From Mortierella sp. BCC40632 (Eukaryota > Mortierellomycota > Mortierellomycetes > Mortierellales > Mortierellaceae), in contig WAEK01000001.1 in the NCBI GenBank assembly GCA_011634665.1, forward strand, positions 635,501 to 699,500: a stretch of DNA of 64,000 nt. The letters are read 5' to 3'. The position numbers and the translations under genes were made by a program. Positions 36,120 to 46,191 of the stretch are shown piece by piece; within the stretch, counting starts at the first letter, position 1; each line of letters opens with the position of its first letter. The notes beneath the pieces are model-generated. The model made no database searches. It worked only from the letters and a program-made list of their open reading frames with translations, and was not told the DNA's origin.

Positions 36120-36362
36120 CCCGTCTGTCTGTCTTGTAGGCTCCCTCTTGCTGTCATCGCCTCTTGCTGTCTGGTCTGCTTCGCTTCGTCCTGTCCTTTG
36201 TCTCCTCATCTCGCTCACTCATTGGTCCTTGCTCACTCCCTCCTCTTCCTCCTCTTCCTCCTCTCCTCCTCCTCTCTTCCTCCCTCCCCTTCCCTCCCCC
36301 CACCCCAGCATTGGGGCAAGATCGCATCTCTCATTTTGACCACCCTCTAGGATTATTTCCTA
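34392..36362. other. 2-kb region with unresolved splice-like segments
   Basis: No gene could be assembled with confidence. On the minus strand several short segments have consensus ends and normal composition. One is 34966-34907 ('MGHTFPPPRPLLDKRTIQEQ', acceptor tatag, donor gtaagg). Another is about 35192-35130 ('YLKHVKLNNLKWMETPS', donor gtaatg). A third is 35675-35618 ('LNQSIHPLFIERVNGEPAL', acceptor catag, donor gtatgt). Their phases do not all join into one frame that I can defend. A small multi-exon gene is likely here. The last 400 bp is the casein kinase beta promoter and leader, with a run of 32 A (36083-36114) and CT-rich DNA. Confidence 0.35.
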
Positions 36363-36607
36363 ATGTCCCGCGACCCTTACCAGCAACAGCAGCAGCAGCA
36401 GCAGCTGGAGCTCCAGGCCAGAGACATGCGTGAAGCTGACAATTTCGATGAGGACGAGGACGAGGATGACCAATTCCAGGATGACTATCTTGGTGAAGCG
36501 TATTATGGTACCTGATCTCTTTTCCGTCGGTGTTGGACTCCCCTTACTGGACTCTGTCTACTTTAACCTTCTAACCCTTCTGGTCTAAACTGCTTTCTTT
36601 TTTTTTC

Positions 36608-36663
<56 letters not shown>

Positions 36664-37040
36664 CTCTTTCTCTCTCTCTCTTTCTTTCTTTCTCCCTCTC
36701 TTTATCTCTCCCTCTCTTTCTCCACCTCCCTTTCCTCACTTATGCAAACAGCCTCTGATATGACAGGAGACTCTGGAACGGACAGCATGCCCTGGATTAC
36801 CTGGTTCTGCTCTCTGGTCGGACACCGATACTTTACCGAAGTAGCGGATGAGTTTGTGGAGGATGACTTCAACTTGACTGGATTAAGCTCGATCGTGCCA
36901 TTCTTCAAAGAGGCTCTCGAAATGATCTTGGACTTGGAACCTGGTACAGTCATTCATTTCATGGAAAGAGACATTGAGAACAAAAAAAAAAAGATGCAGC
37001 CATCGTTTTTTGTTTCTGGCTGGGAAGGAGCAACAACCAC

Positions 37041-37075
<35 letters not shown>

Positions 37076-37994
37076 AAGAGACTAACACAGGATCCCTATT
37101 GTTATTTTCTTCCTTTTCATCTTTTCCTTCTCCTTCTTCATACAGAGGAAGACAGCACCAAGGTTCCTGATGTATCGATCGTGGAGGCATCGGCAGAGCA
37201 GCTTTATGGTCTTATCCACCAACGGTTCATCGTCACAAGACAAGGACTGCAGCAAATGGTAAAGTTTGCGCCACCCAAGCAGGGTCAATCAAAAGGAGCA
37301 TGCGTTTTTTTTTTTCTCCCAAGAGAAAAATATATAGTCGCTCATATCAACTTTTCTCTCTCTCTCTCTAGGCCGACAAGTACCAGGCTGGACATTTCGG
37401 AACCTGCCCACGAACAATGTGTCAATCCACCAATGTCGTGCCCTGCGGTCGTTACGATCTTCCTGGAGTCGAGACAGTCAAGCTCTACTGCCCTAGCTGT
37501 CAGGATATTTACTCTCCACCAAGCTCCAGATATCACAACTTGGATGGTACTTGTCCCATATATCCACAATCTTCTAGTCGTCCTTCTCTCTCTCTTTTTT
37601 TTGCAAACAGGACATGGGAGTTCCCACAATAGTCCTTCATGAGTACTGACACTATCATCATCTTTCTTAATTTTTTTTTTCTTTTTCTCTCTTCTTTTCT
37701 TTCCCTTTTTGTTGAATTGTCTCCCAAATGGAACTAGGTGCATATTTTGGAACGACATTCCCACATCTACTCTTTCACGTTTTCCCAGATCTGGTGTATG
37801 ATGTCCCCAATGTGATCTACACGCCTGCCATTTATGGATTCAAAGTCTCAGAGTTTAGTCGTTGTGGACCTCGTATGCGATGGCTCAGGACCAAACAGGA
37901 CCCTAGTCAACTGGATGCCTCGGGGAAATTGATCAAGGAGAAAGAGGAGGATGAAGAGGACGATGAGGAAGAAGAAGATGATCTCGCATTCTGA
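36363..37994 (+). CDS. ckb1: Casein kinase 2 regulatory (beta) subunit
   Basis: Five exons, 36363-36507, 36752-36943, 37146-37258, 37372-37546 and 37738-37994, give 293 residues. CK2 beta forms the dimeric core of the CK2 holoenzyme in nucleus and cytoplasm. A poly-Gln (8) and acidic N-terminal extension (1-50) precedes the conserved core. That core starts 'WITWFCSLVGHRYFTEVADEFVEDDFNLTGL'. The zinc ribbon is Cys162/Cys167/Cys190/Cys193, with the same spacing (5, 23, 3) as in human CK2 beta. The C-terminal 'AYFGTTFPHLLFH' motif that contacts the alpha subunit is present, and the tail is strongly acidic. Intron 1 has a (TC)n tract of about 24 copies at 36612-36660; intron 2 has a run of about 30 A. 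Confidence 0.97.
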
Positions 37995-38237
37995 TGACGA
38001 TCCCAAGATAAACAGGAAAGAGACAGAGAGACAGAGAAAGGCGGTTCTTCTTGGTAGCTCCATCATACATCACCTCTCCCCCTCCTTTTTTTTTTCTGAG
38101 GCTGGTCGTAAGAAGAAGAGAAGGAGAAGACAGACGGACGAAAGGAGGCAAGGCATACAGAGATATTTGTAACTAGTATTATTTATATACATTTAGATAG
38201 CAGCAATGCAACCAATCAATTAACTCTTGGGAGGGGT

Positions 38238-38277
<40 letters not shown>

Positions 38278-39104
38278 AGACGAGAGAGAGGGCGAGAGAG
38301 AGAGTGTGTGTGTATGTGTGTGTGGCGCGAAAAAGGCAAGAGTATTTTTGACCCTGGAATTGAAAACCAAATTCTGATAGAGGGGAAAGGAACTGTGAAT
38401 GCTTATTTGACTCTGTAAAATACGAACTTTTTTTTTTTTTTTTTTTTTTTTTCAAAAGACATTTTTGAATTTTGGCAGTATCAGTGTTCATCCAAGGGTC
38501 AAGGAGAGAGGATGTTCAATCCTCTTTCCAACCTCCCACCCCTTGTCGATGATCTTGATTACAGCTCACCAGCGAAGAGTTGTGAAAGACAAAAGTCAAA
38601 AAGAGTTTTCAGTATGGACTCTTCCTGCCTAAAACAAAGTAGATTTTTTTTCCGGAATAGAGATAAGGGGACTCTTTTCGAAAAAAAAAAAGAGTCCTTT
38701 TTTTCCCTAACCGTAAATCATCTCATGACTGCATATGGGGCCAGAACCGCGATAAGGCACTTGCGGTTGGTCCGAAATGGACCTTTTCAGGCAGTATTGC
38801 AGAGTTTCAAACATTCCTATCGAAGCGACGTAAAGAAGAGTAAAGAGAGAGAGAGACTATGTCACTCTATCTTGAGGATATGGACGTAATTTGCTCCGCT
38901 TCTAGCAAACAGTGTTTTTTTTTTTGGAAAAGCGACTGAAAATACCCATGCGTGCATGAAAAAAAAAAAAAGCTTTTTTTTGTGTTTCTGTAGAAGAGAT
39001 ACTCTCTCTAACAGAATGGTAACAAGCACTCGGATGAGTTTTTTTTTTTTTTTTATTTTTAAATTTTTTTAATTTTGGTCAGGAAGTGAGTGAGAAAAAG
39101 GTCA
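37995..39104. other. Convergent intergenic region with a hairpin
   Basis: The 3' ends of ckb1 (+) and the GALT gene (-) face each other across 1.1 kb. It has a (GA)n tract at 38239-38275, T runs near 38429-38450 and 39039-39054, and an inverted repeat at 38669-38697 (GGACTCTTTT/AAAAGAGTCC). A 125-codon frame at 38512-38889 (+) is of fairly normal composition but lacks any recognisable motif. I leave it unassigned. Confidence 0.5.
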
Positions 39105-40497
39105 CTAGAGAGGAGTTTCGTTCTTAGATTGGACTTTGTAATGAACCTCGGAACAGTCAGAAAGGCGTTTTGCAGCTTGTTCAGGAGTAATGTCGCGTTG
39201 CGCCTGAGCAAGTAACTCAAATCTAAAGAGAGAAAGAAAGAGAGAGAGAAAACAACAACAACAACAACAACAACAACAAATAAACAGATATTTTGTTAGA
39301 GCATGTGATCCGCATTCGTTTCTTGAAGATGATTTCTTCTTATAAATATATAATATAAAAAGACATGCTGCAACCATACCCAACAAGAAACTTTTTGACA
39401 GTGGCACTCCTGAGCAAAGGTGGATAAAAATGAAGATGCACATGTGCAAGTTCCTCCTGTGCCTGATCATCATTGGTCGGGGCCTGATGGATTCCCATCG
39501 AATAAGGAAAAGAGCATTTGAATAGATTGTCATATCGACATGCCATTCTCCTCAGTATATCAGCCAGGTCCTGCTTTTGAGTCTCATTCATGTCCGAAAG
39601 TCGTGCGAGATGGGCTCGCGCAAGGATCATAGTCTCGAAGGGCCACGTTGCCCAAAACGGAACCACACAGAGAAAACTCGAGTTTTCACAGACGACTCTA
39701 GATCCTTTGGGAGTCGATGCTGTCTCTCCTTCTATCGAGGCAGCAGAGATAGCCGTGGTCATTACGTCGACTTCAGTCTTGACATAATCACACAACATAC
39801 AACCACCCGTGGTTTCCTTGTATCTTGCCAAGCTCTCGAACTCTTGTGCAGGCTCCTGTGGGATATCTTGTGTCGACCAAACCTGACAGTGTGGATGGGG
39901 GTTTGAGCAGCCCATGATAGCGCCCTTGTTCTCAAAAATCTGGACATGGTTGATGTCCGAGCTCTTGCGCATTGACTCGTAAATGTCAATCCAGGCTTCA
40001 ATGACAGGCAGGATATCGTCTGAAGTCATGTCTGCAAGCGTGGTATCGTGCCTGGGCGAGAAACAAATGACATGGCATTGGCCACGGACAGCCTCGACCC
40101 TAAGAAGGGGATTAGATTCTATTATAAAGGGGTATAAGTTTGACGGAGCTAGTCTTCAGAAAGAGAATTAGATAGACAGTCTCTTGTTCGTCTGCATGTT
40201 ACCTGATGTAGATTCAAGGTCAGGCTGGTCCTGACGCACTGCTGGAAAGTCATTCTCAAAGACAAAGGTGTCCTGATAGTCCGGGTTGGTCGCTGAGCTG
40301 TTCGCACGCTTGTTCCTGGGACAGAGATAGCAGGAAGGGTCGTAGGAGGGTCGTTGGTTGGCAGTGTCCTCTTCCTCCTCCTTGCCCAGCCATGGTCGCA
40401 GGGTTCGGTGTGGGGAGCAGAGGACCCAGGAGTTGGTGAGGGGGTTGAATCGCCTATGGGAATGATGATTAAAGTCAAATTGAGCTGCTGTGGTCAT
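39105..40497 (-). CDS. gal7: Galactose-1-phosphate uridylyltransferase
   Basis: Three exons, 40497-40203, 40118-39380 and 39222-39105, give 383 residues, the usual length. The enzyme swaps UMP from UDP-glucose to galactose 1-phosphate in the Leloir pathway (cytosol). The N-terminal 'HRRFNPLTNSWVL-SPHR--RPW' is typical, and 'CYLCPRN' supplies the zinc cysteines. The active-site 'GCSNPHPHCQVW' holds the nucleophile His175 (His166 in E. coli). 'HVHLHFYPPLLRS' and '[23 protein letters not shown]' close the fold. I chose the ATG at 40497; the frame upstream is poly-Ser only. Two acceptors were tested for exon 2: only the one at 40118 keeps 'ESNPLLRVEAVRG' in frame. The gene shares a divergent promoter with ADAT3. 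Confidence 0.96.
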
Positions 40498-40834
<337 letters not shown>

Positions 40835-43098
40835 ATGGCCGCAATCGGATTACTCGAGCAGGTCCTCTCGGATGCAGAAACCAAGGGCCTCGAAATTGGT
40901 GAGGCATTGTCCCATTCTCTAGACCTGAGCCCTTGAATGATCGAGCCATTCATCCATCAGCTCAGCCCAATGAACTATTCTCCTCTGTCAAAAGCATACT
41001 GCTACTATTATTATTCAAACCTGGACACAGAGAGCAGGTCGCTAACCTATGCTTGATGGTCTTTTTAACCTTCTCTCCTGCGCTTGGTTGCCCCTGGATA
41101 GAGGATGTGTACATTGGTAGCTTTCCAGCACAGCAGACCAGCAGCGTAGTCAGGTAAGGCTAGGAAGATCAGCCAAAGTATCTAGTGGCGTGGCGCGTGC
41201 AATTGAGCGTATCTTCCTAGAAAGGACCTACTCGAGCCTATCTCACTCACCCACTCACCCACCCACTTATTCATAACCAACAACAGCAACAGCAACAATA
41301 ACAACAAGATCCCCCAACTGTCTCCCTCCTGCCCCACTCTGTCCCATATTAGATGGAAGAGTCTCTATCGCTAACTCTACTCTCAACTGACTTTTGGCAG
41401 GTTCGTACGGGGCTCCTTGCCGCCTTCGCCTTTGCTGGACCATCTTAAACAGATTCGCCCTGCACCAGAGACCAATCCTACGTCTGGTCCCAAGAGTAAA
41501 ACTCCTTGTCTTATGGGTCTTACAAGTAGCTGGAGACGCTTCTGCCCGGTTGTCTGACTCTTCTTTGTACCTTTTTTTGTTTCCACCCCACACACACATA
41601 CACTTGGAGCATAGTTCTACAGTGTATCCTTTGTCAAGTGTCATCCATCTCCCGTGCCGAGTTGGACAGACTCAAAGACGCTGCCGCACTATCAGCAGTG
41701 GAGGTATCTGTCCTGGGTGTACCAAAGCATGCCGCTCTAACCCGTCAGCAGTTTGAGGCATGGAAACAGGTCTGGCCCATCACATTCAGAGACGATCCCA
41801 ACCGGTACGTCTAGCATTTGGTCTGGGGACCTCTCCTCTTCCCACGCTGCAGTAGTTTTGATGCGATTAATTGGGTGTCTTTGTTAACAATTGACTGCAT
41901 GTACCCCACTCACTCACTCACTCACTCACTCACTCACTCACTCACTCACTCACTCACACTCACTCACTCACTCACTCACTCACTCACTCACTCACTCACT
42001 CACTCACTCACTCACTCACTCACTTTTTTCAAAACTTATGAAACGACTGTTGTCCCACGTCATGTTCTTGGCTGCTTCAAGTCAACCAGTCATCAAGGAA
42101 AAAGAAATGGAAACCATCCTTGGAAATATGCGGCGTACGTGGGAGCTTACAAATGAAGCAAAATCAAAGGGCGAGGTAACCAAGAGGCATCTATACTACC
42201 ATTCTTTGAATTTTGCACACTTTTCTACCGATTTGATCCGCTCATATTCTTTTTCTCTGTTGTTTTTTTTTTTTTTTTTTTTTACACTCATTACAACAAG
42301 TTGGCTATTGCTGCAATGATTGTCAATCAAGAGACACAAGAGGTGGTCGCAACCTCTTTTGATACTCGCAACAGCACCAGGTACCCACTTAGTCATGCCG
42401 TGTTAAACTGCGTCGCAGAAGTGGCTCGACGAGAACGGGAAGCGTGTCAAAGCCATAGTCCTCACCACCACCACCAAGCGTTTCATGAAAAGATGAAGGC
42501 TGTTGGGCCAAACGTAGCAGCGACCGACTCGAAACCTGTGCTATCGGATGCAACCGGGTCTGACGATCAGGACCGGACCCCCCTTCCCGGCGAGAAACGA
42601 AAGGCGTGTCCTAGTGACGGCGAAAGTTCTGATGTCTCCCAAAAAAGGACCAGCCTTCGTGCCAGGCCGTCTCAACCTAGTGCCTCTTCCGGCCAAGACG
42701 GGGACAAACCAAGTCAACAAGAGAGGGATAGAGAAATGGACGACTGCGGTGATGACGACGAAGAAGATGAGGAAGACGTTGAAATTTCGCTGTCAAGGAA
42801 CCCACAGAGCGTCAAGAAGGCGTACCTCTGTACTGGTTACGACGTCTATTTGACACACGAGCCTTGTGTGATGTGCTCGATGGCTCTCGTTCATTCTCGT
42901 GTCGGACGGGTTTTTTACACCGTCCCCGTGCCGAATTCTGGCGGTCTTGGGAGTGTCACCAAGATCCACAACCACCCATATCTGAATCACCGCTTTTTTG
43001 CTTACAAAAACGTGGGTGTCTCACTCCTGTCATCATGGTCGGAGGAGTTCAAGGCAGAGCCTGTGACGATTGTGGCGGCTGCTGGAATCGACCACTGA
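40835..43098 (+). CDS. tad3: tRNA adenosine-34 deaminase, non-catalytic subunit (ADAT3/Tad3)
   Basis: Exons 40835-40898, 41102-41153, 41401-41495, 41639-41804, 42082-42175 and 42301-43098 give 422 residues. With Tad2 it deaminates A34 to inosine in tRNAs such as the tRNA-Ile(AAU) found at 14485-14557. The cytidine-deaminase-like fold is visible: '[16 protein letters not shown]' has His-Ala-Val (189-191) where an active enzyme has His-Ala-Glu, the hallmark of this subunit. '[24 protein letters not shown]' carries the second zinc motif P-C-x-x-C. Between them sits an insert of about 120 residues, acidic, Ser-rich and His-rich at its start. The end of exon 3 is uncertain: gtaaaa at 41496 was chosen, and gtagct about 34 nt on keeps the same phase. 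Intron 4 contains (CTCA)n. Confidence 0.93.
41908..42023 (+). repeat. (CTCA)n microsatellite in ADAT3 intron 4
   Basis: About 28 copies of the tetranucleotide CTCA, interrupted once by CACA near 41956. It lies between the donor at 41805 and the acceptor at 42081, so it is spliced out. Confidence 0.9.
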
Positions 43099-44341
43099 GA
43101 GTACCGTGTCTCCCCTTAGATACTACGGAGCTCTAACGGCGTTTTCCCGGCCGAGAAAGAGAAAGAGAAAAGTAGTAAGAGAAGAAAAATAAAATACAAA
43201 GATTCAGAAAGAAAGAGGATGCCAAGATAGCTGGCTGTTCTACTCCGCTCCCAGGTTTAACTTTTCTGGGCCCAATACGCCGGTGACCCCTCCCCCCTTT
43301 GCCCATTCTCAAGCAGCCGTACAGTAAATCTCCTTAATGCACCAATTCAAGTGAGTGCGCTTGAGAGGTGTCAACCAGAGTGCTGTACCATCCTTTCGCT
43401 ACTTCCTCCCATCTTTCTTGACCTGCACTTATTCTCATAGGATGTAAGAGTCCAAGGTCGTTATCGCTGAAATGCGGTCCTTTTCTTTCTTCATCTGGCT
43501 CTTCGCCCTTTGGGCAAATAAACGGCTACGAGGCCAACGGCGAACGTCCTATCAGAAAAATCGGCCTCTCACCGATCGAGTGCGTTATTATCAAGACTCA
43601 CCTGGAGTGGAGTCTCAGCCCTCTTCCTCTCCCTTCTCTCTCTTCCTTCTCTTCTCTTCCCCTGGCTCGAGGTACCCTAACGCTCGCCTTGCGATAGAGC
43701 CGTCGAATGAGATGCGTTTTGATGTGCGACTCGGCAGAAAAAAAAAGAAGGAAAAAAAAATAAAAAGAGAAAAGAAAAAGTTGCCCTGAAAAGTCTTCTG
43801 GGAGAGGCTGTGGCGGTGTTGCCTCTCACGACGGTGCCCCAGGCCAGGTCTCGCTGCCTTTGTCGCCTTCGGAGTGGAGGAGGGCTTGGCTCGGCCACTG
43901 GGAGCAGCGGGCCCCGGGCCAGGGGTAGAAAGGAAGAAGGGGAAAGAAGGAAAGGCTGAGAAAGCACGAGCAGAGTGAACGGTCTTAGGACACGAGCCCC
44001 TGGGACTTTCTCGGAGGAACCCACCTTGTTCCAGTGGGCGACCGAGCTTTTGGAAACACATGGCTTTTTAGAACCCGACCTTGAACAAGTATATAAAGGA
44101 ACTACCAGCCTGTGCTTTTTTTGCTCTTTAGTCTTCCAAGTCTCTCTTGTCAAAGCATTTCGGCTTTTACTACGGATTTTTATATTCTTTACGACCCTTC
44201 ACAACCGTCATCCCCCACCACCACCCCTACTACCTCCACTACCACCGACCAGTACCTCTACCCTCCGCTCACCTTATCATTCCATCTCCATCTTTTACTT
44301 GCTTCGCCGCACAGACCTATCCCTTACCTACACAAACTACC
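43099..44341. other. Intergenic region upstream of the expansin-like gene
   Basis: About 1.24 kb. The final 260 bp holds the promoter and leader of the expansin-like gene. Frames around 43615-44153 are Ser/Pro/Phe-rich shadows. No other gene seen. Confidence 0.55.
44090..44097 (+). promoter_or_regulatory. TATA box of the expansin-like gene
   Basis: TATATAAA at about 44090-44097, about 245 bp upstream of the start codon. It is flanked by G+C-rich sequence and followed by a CT/CA-rich leader typical of highly expressed fungal genes. Confidence 0.6.
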
Positions 44342-44857
44342 ATGTTCGCTTCATCCAACAAGTCTTTTGCCTCAACAATGATCAAGACCCTTCAGATGGC
44401 CATTGTGGTCCTTGCTATTGCTCTCATGCTTATCCCAAGCACCGATGCCGCCCCCACGATGCAAGCTGCCAGTGTTGGCCGTAAATATTCCGGCAAATCG
44501 ACCTGGTACTATGGCAACGACGTCAGCGTCCCAGCATGCTACGGAAACATTGTGCACGATTACACCGTCTTTGTTCAAGATTCATGGCACATCGGAGCTG
44601 TTCATATGGATTCCTATGCCGGTGGTCAAAAGGCTACCTGTTTCCAGTGCGCTCGAGTCTCTCATGGTGGTCGTTCCGTCGTTGTTCGTCTGATCGACCA
44701 TTGCCCCGGTTGTGCTCCCAACCACATTGACTTGACTTTGGGAGCCTTTGAAAGCCTTGCCTCAAGAGACAAGGGTGTGCTTGATATCGAGTACGAGTTT
44801 ATCGCTTGCCCCACAAGCGGAAACAAGTGGCCCTCTTCGCCCGCCCCAAGATCGTAG
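44342..44857 (+). CDS. Secreted expansin/barwin-like (DPBB, RlpA-like) protein
   Basis: A single exon of 171 residues. After a short N-terminal extension comes a hydrophobic signal core ('IVVLAIALMLIPSTDAAPT', about 20-38). The mature part is a single double-psi beta-barrel domain: 'KSTWYYGNDVSVPACYGN', 'CFQCARVSHGGRSVVVRLIDHCPGCAPNHIDLTLGAF'. The 'V-DHCPGC---HIDLT--AF' motif is typical of small fungal expansin-like and cerato-platanin-neighbour proteins and includes the conserved Asp of DPBB wall-loosening domains. There is no carbohydrate-binding module. Six Cys in the mature region allow disulphides. Probable role: secreted wall protein in growth or host/substrate contact (inference). A second ATG at residue 13 ('MIKTLQM') is an alternative start giving a more standard signal peptide. 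Confidence 0.88.
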   Translation: MFASSNKSFASTMIKTLQMAIVVLAIALMLIPSTDAAPTMQAASVGRKYSGKSTWYYGNDVSVPACYGNIVHDYTVFVQDSWHIGAVHMDSYAGGQKATCFQCARVSHGGRSVVVRLIDHCPGCAPNHIDLTLGAFESLASRDKGVLDIEYEFIACPTSGNKWPSSPAPRS

Positions 44858-45116
44858 ATCCTCTCTCTCCTCTCTTCTCTCTCTCTCTTCTCTCTTCCCC
44901 TTTCTACAAGTCTATCCCCTATTCCCCTCTCTCTTCACCTCCCCTGATTCCCATGTACAATAATACCATAATGAATTAAAAAACTTAGAATCCGTGGTTA
45001 CTACAAACAAAAAACTTGCTTCTGAATGTTTGCTTCTTTTATTTTCTTTTATTTTTCTCATGCCCATTGCTTATCCTCCTAATGGTTAAAAAATGAAAGT
45101 GGTTCTCCAACTCTCT

Positions 45117-45165
<49 letters not shown>

Positions 45166-45203
45166 CTCAGACCCAAATCTCGAGAAAAGGTGGAGTCTCC
45201 ATT

Positions 45204-45242
<39 letters not shown>

Positions 45243-45778
45243 TCGAGACTCGAACGGTTAGGGTCCTAATTCTCACCCACTCTCTCTCTCTCACTCTCAT
45301 ATGATAATCGTGCAAACAACATTACATTCCACTCTTGCCCAAAAAGATAACGACCGTTCTCCACGTTAAAAAAAAAAATAATTAAATAAACAAACAAACA
45401 AAGGGTATCCTTATCTCACTCATACATTCTTGAGGTTAGGATTCCCTTCGCTTGGGACAGCAATGATTAGAAACGAGCCTAGCATTTCTTACCTCCTCCT
45501 CCTCCTCCCCTTCCCCCCTTTACAGCATGAACCCTCTCATCCTCTCATACCTTTCCCTCCCTTCTCCCCTCTCCCTTCTTGACTCTCCACTACCCTGGCT
45601 CGTACTCGGATCGATCTATGTTCCATTGACTCTATAACGGGAGGAATAAATAAATAAAAACAACAAAGGGTCTTTGACCGTTAGAAAGATTCGGATTGAC
45701 TTTTATAATGTGTAAAAAAATGTTCTGGAGATAGGAAAATAATAATAATAATAATAGAAAATGGCTGATAGGCGACAG

Positions 45779-45828
<50 letters not shown>

Positions 45829-46191
45829 GAAACAAGATGCTCTGATCTGGTTTCTTTCTTTCTTTTTGAGGGGGGGAGTTTGGGAGATTTTTTTTTTATG
45901 GTGAATGAGAATGAATACCAGATGAAAAAAAAAAAAAAAAAAAGATGGACATGAGATGGGAAGAGTGTATGCTAAACTAGAATACAGAGGGAGAAAAGTA
46001 GGCGGGGGGGGGAGGTGAGGTTTACTTCTCTCCTTTTTTTTTTTTTTTCCTCCTTCTATACAGGAAAATGCTCTTTTCTTGATGTAGATGGCTTGCTTGA
46101 TATATACAAGTGTCGATGAGCGAAATATGAGATTAAAAAGAAAGAAAGAAAGGATAATAGAAAGAAAGATGAAAGAAAGATAAAAAGAAGA
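44858..46191. other. Convergent intergenic region with long T run
   Basis: About 1.3 kb between the expansin-like stop (+) and the kelch-kinase stop (-). It contains a T run of 46 at 45120-45165, (CT)n at 45209-45238 and (GA)n at 45781-45823. No gene seen. Confidence 0.6.
45120..45165 (+). repeat. 46-nt T homopolymer
   Basis: One of the longest single-base runs in the window. Runs of 15-46 T or A recur at several per 10 kb and sit mainly in introns and intergenic DNA, never in a confident exon. Confidence 0.9.

Noticed and set aside
38512..38889. 125-codon + strand frame
   Set aside because: Composition is not repetitive, but no motif, no homology recognised, and it lies between two convergent 3' ends; kept only as a note.
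41908..42023. Regular direct repeats considered as a possible CRISPR-like array
   Set aside because: A simple CTCA tetranucleotide tract without spacers, inside a spliced intron of a eukaryotic gene.
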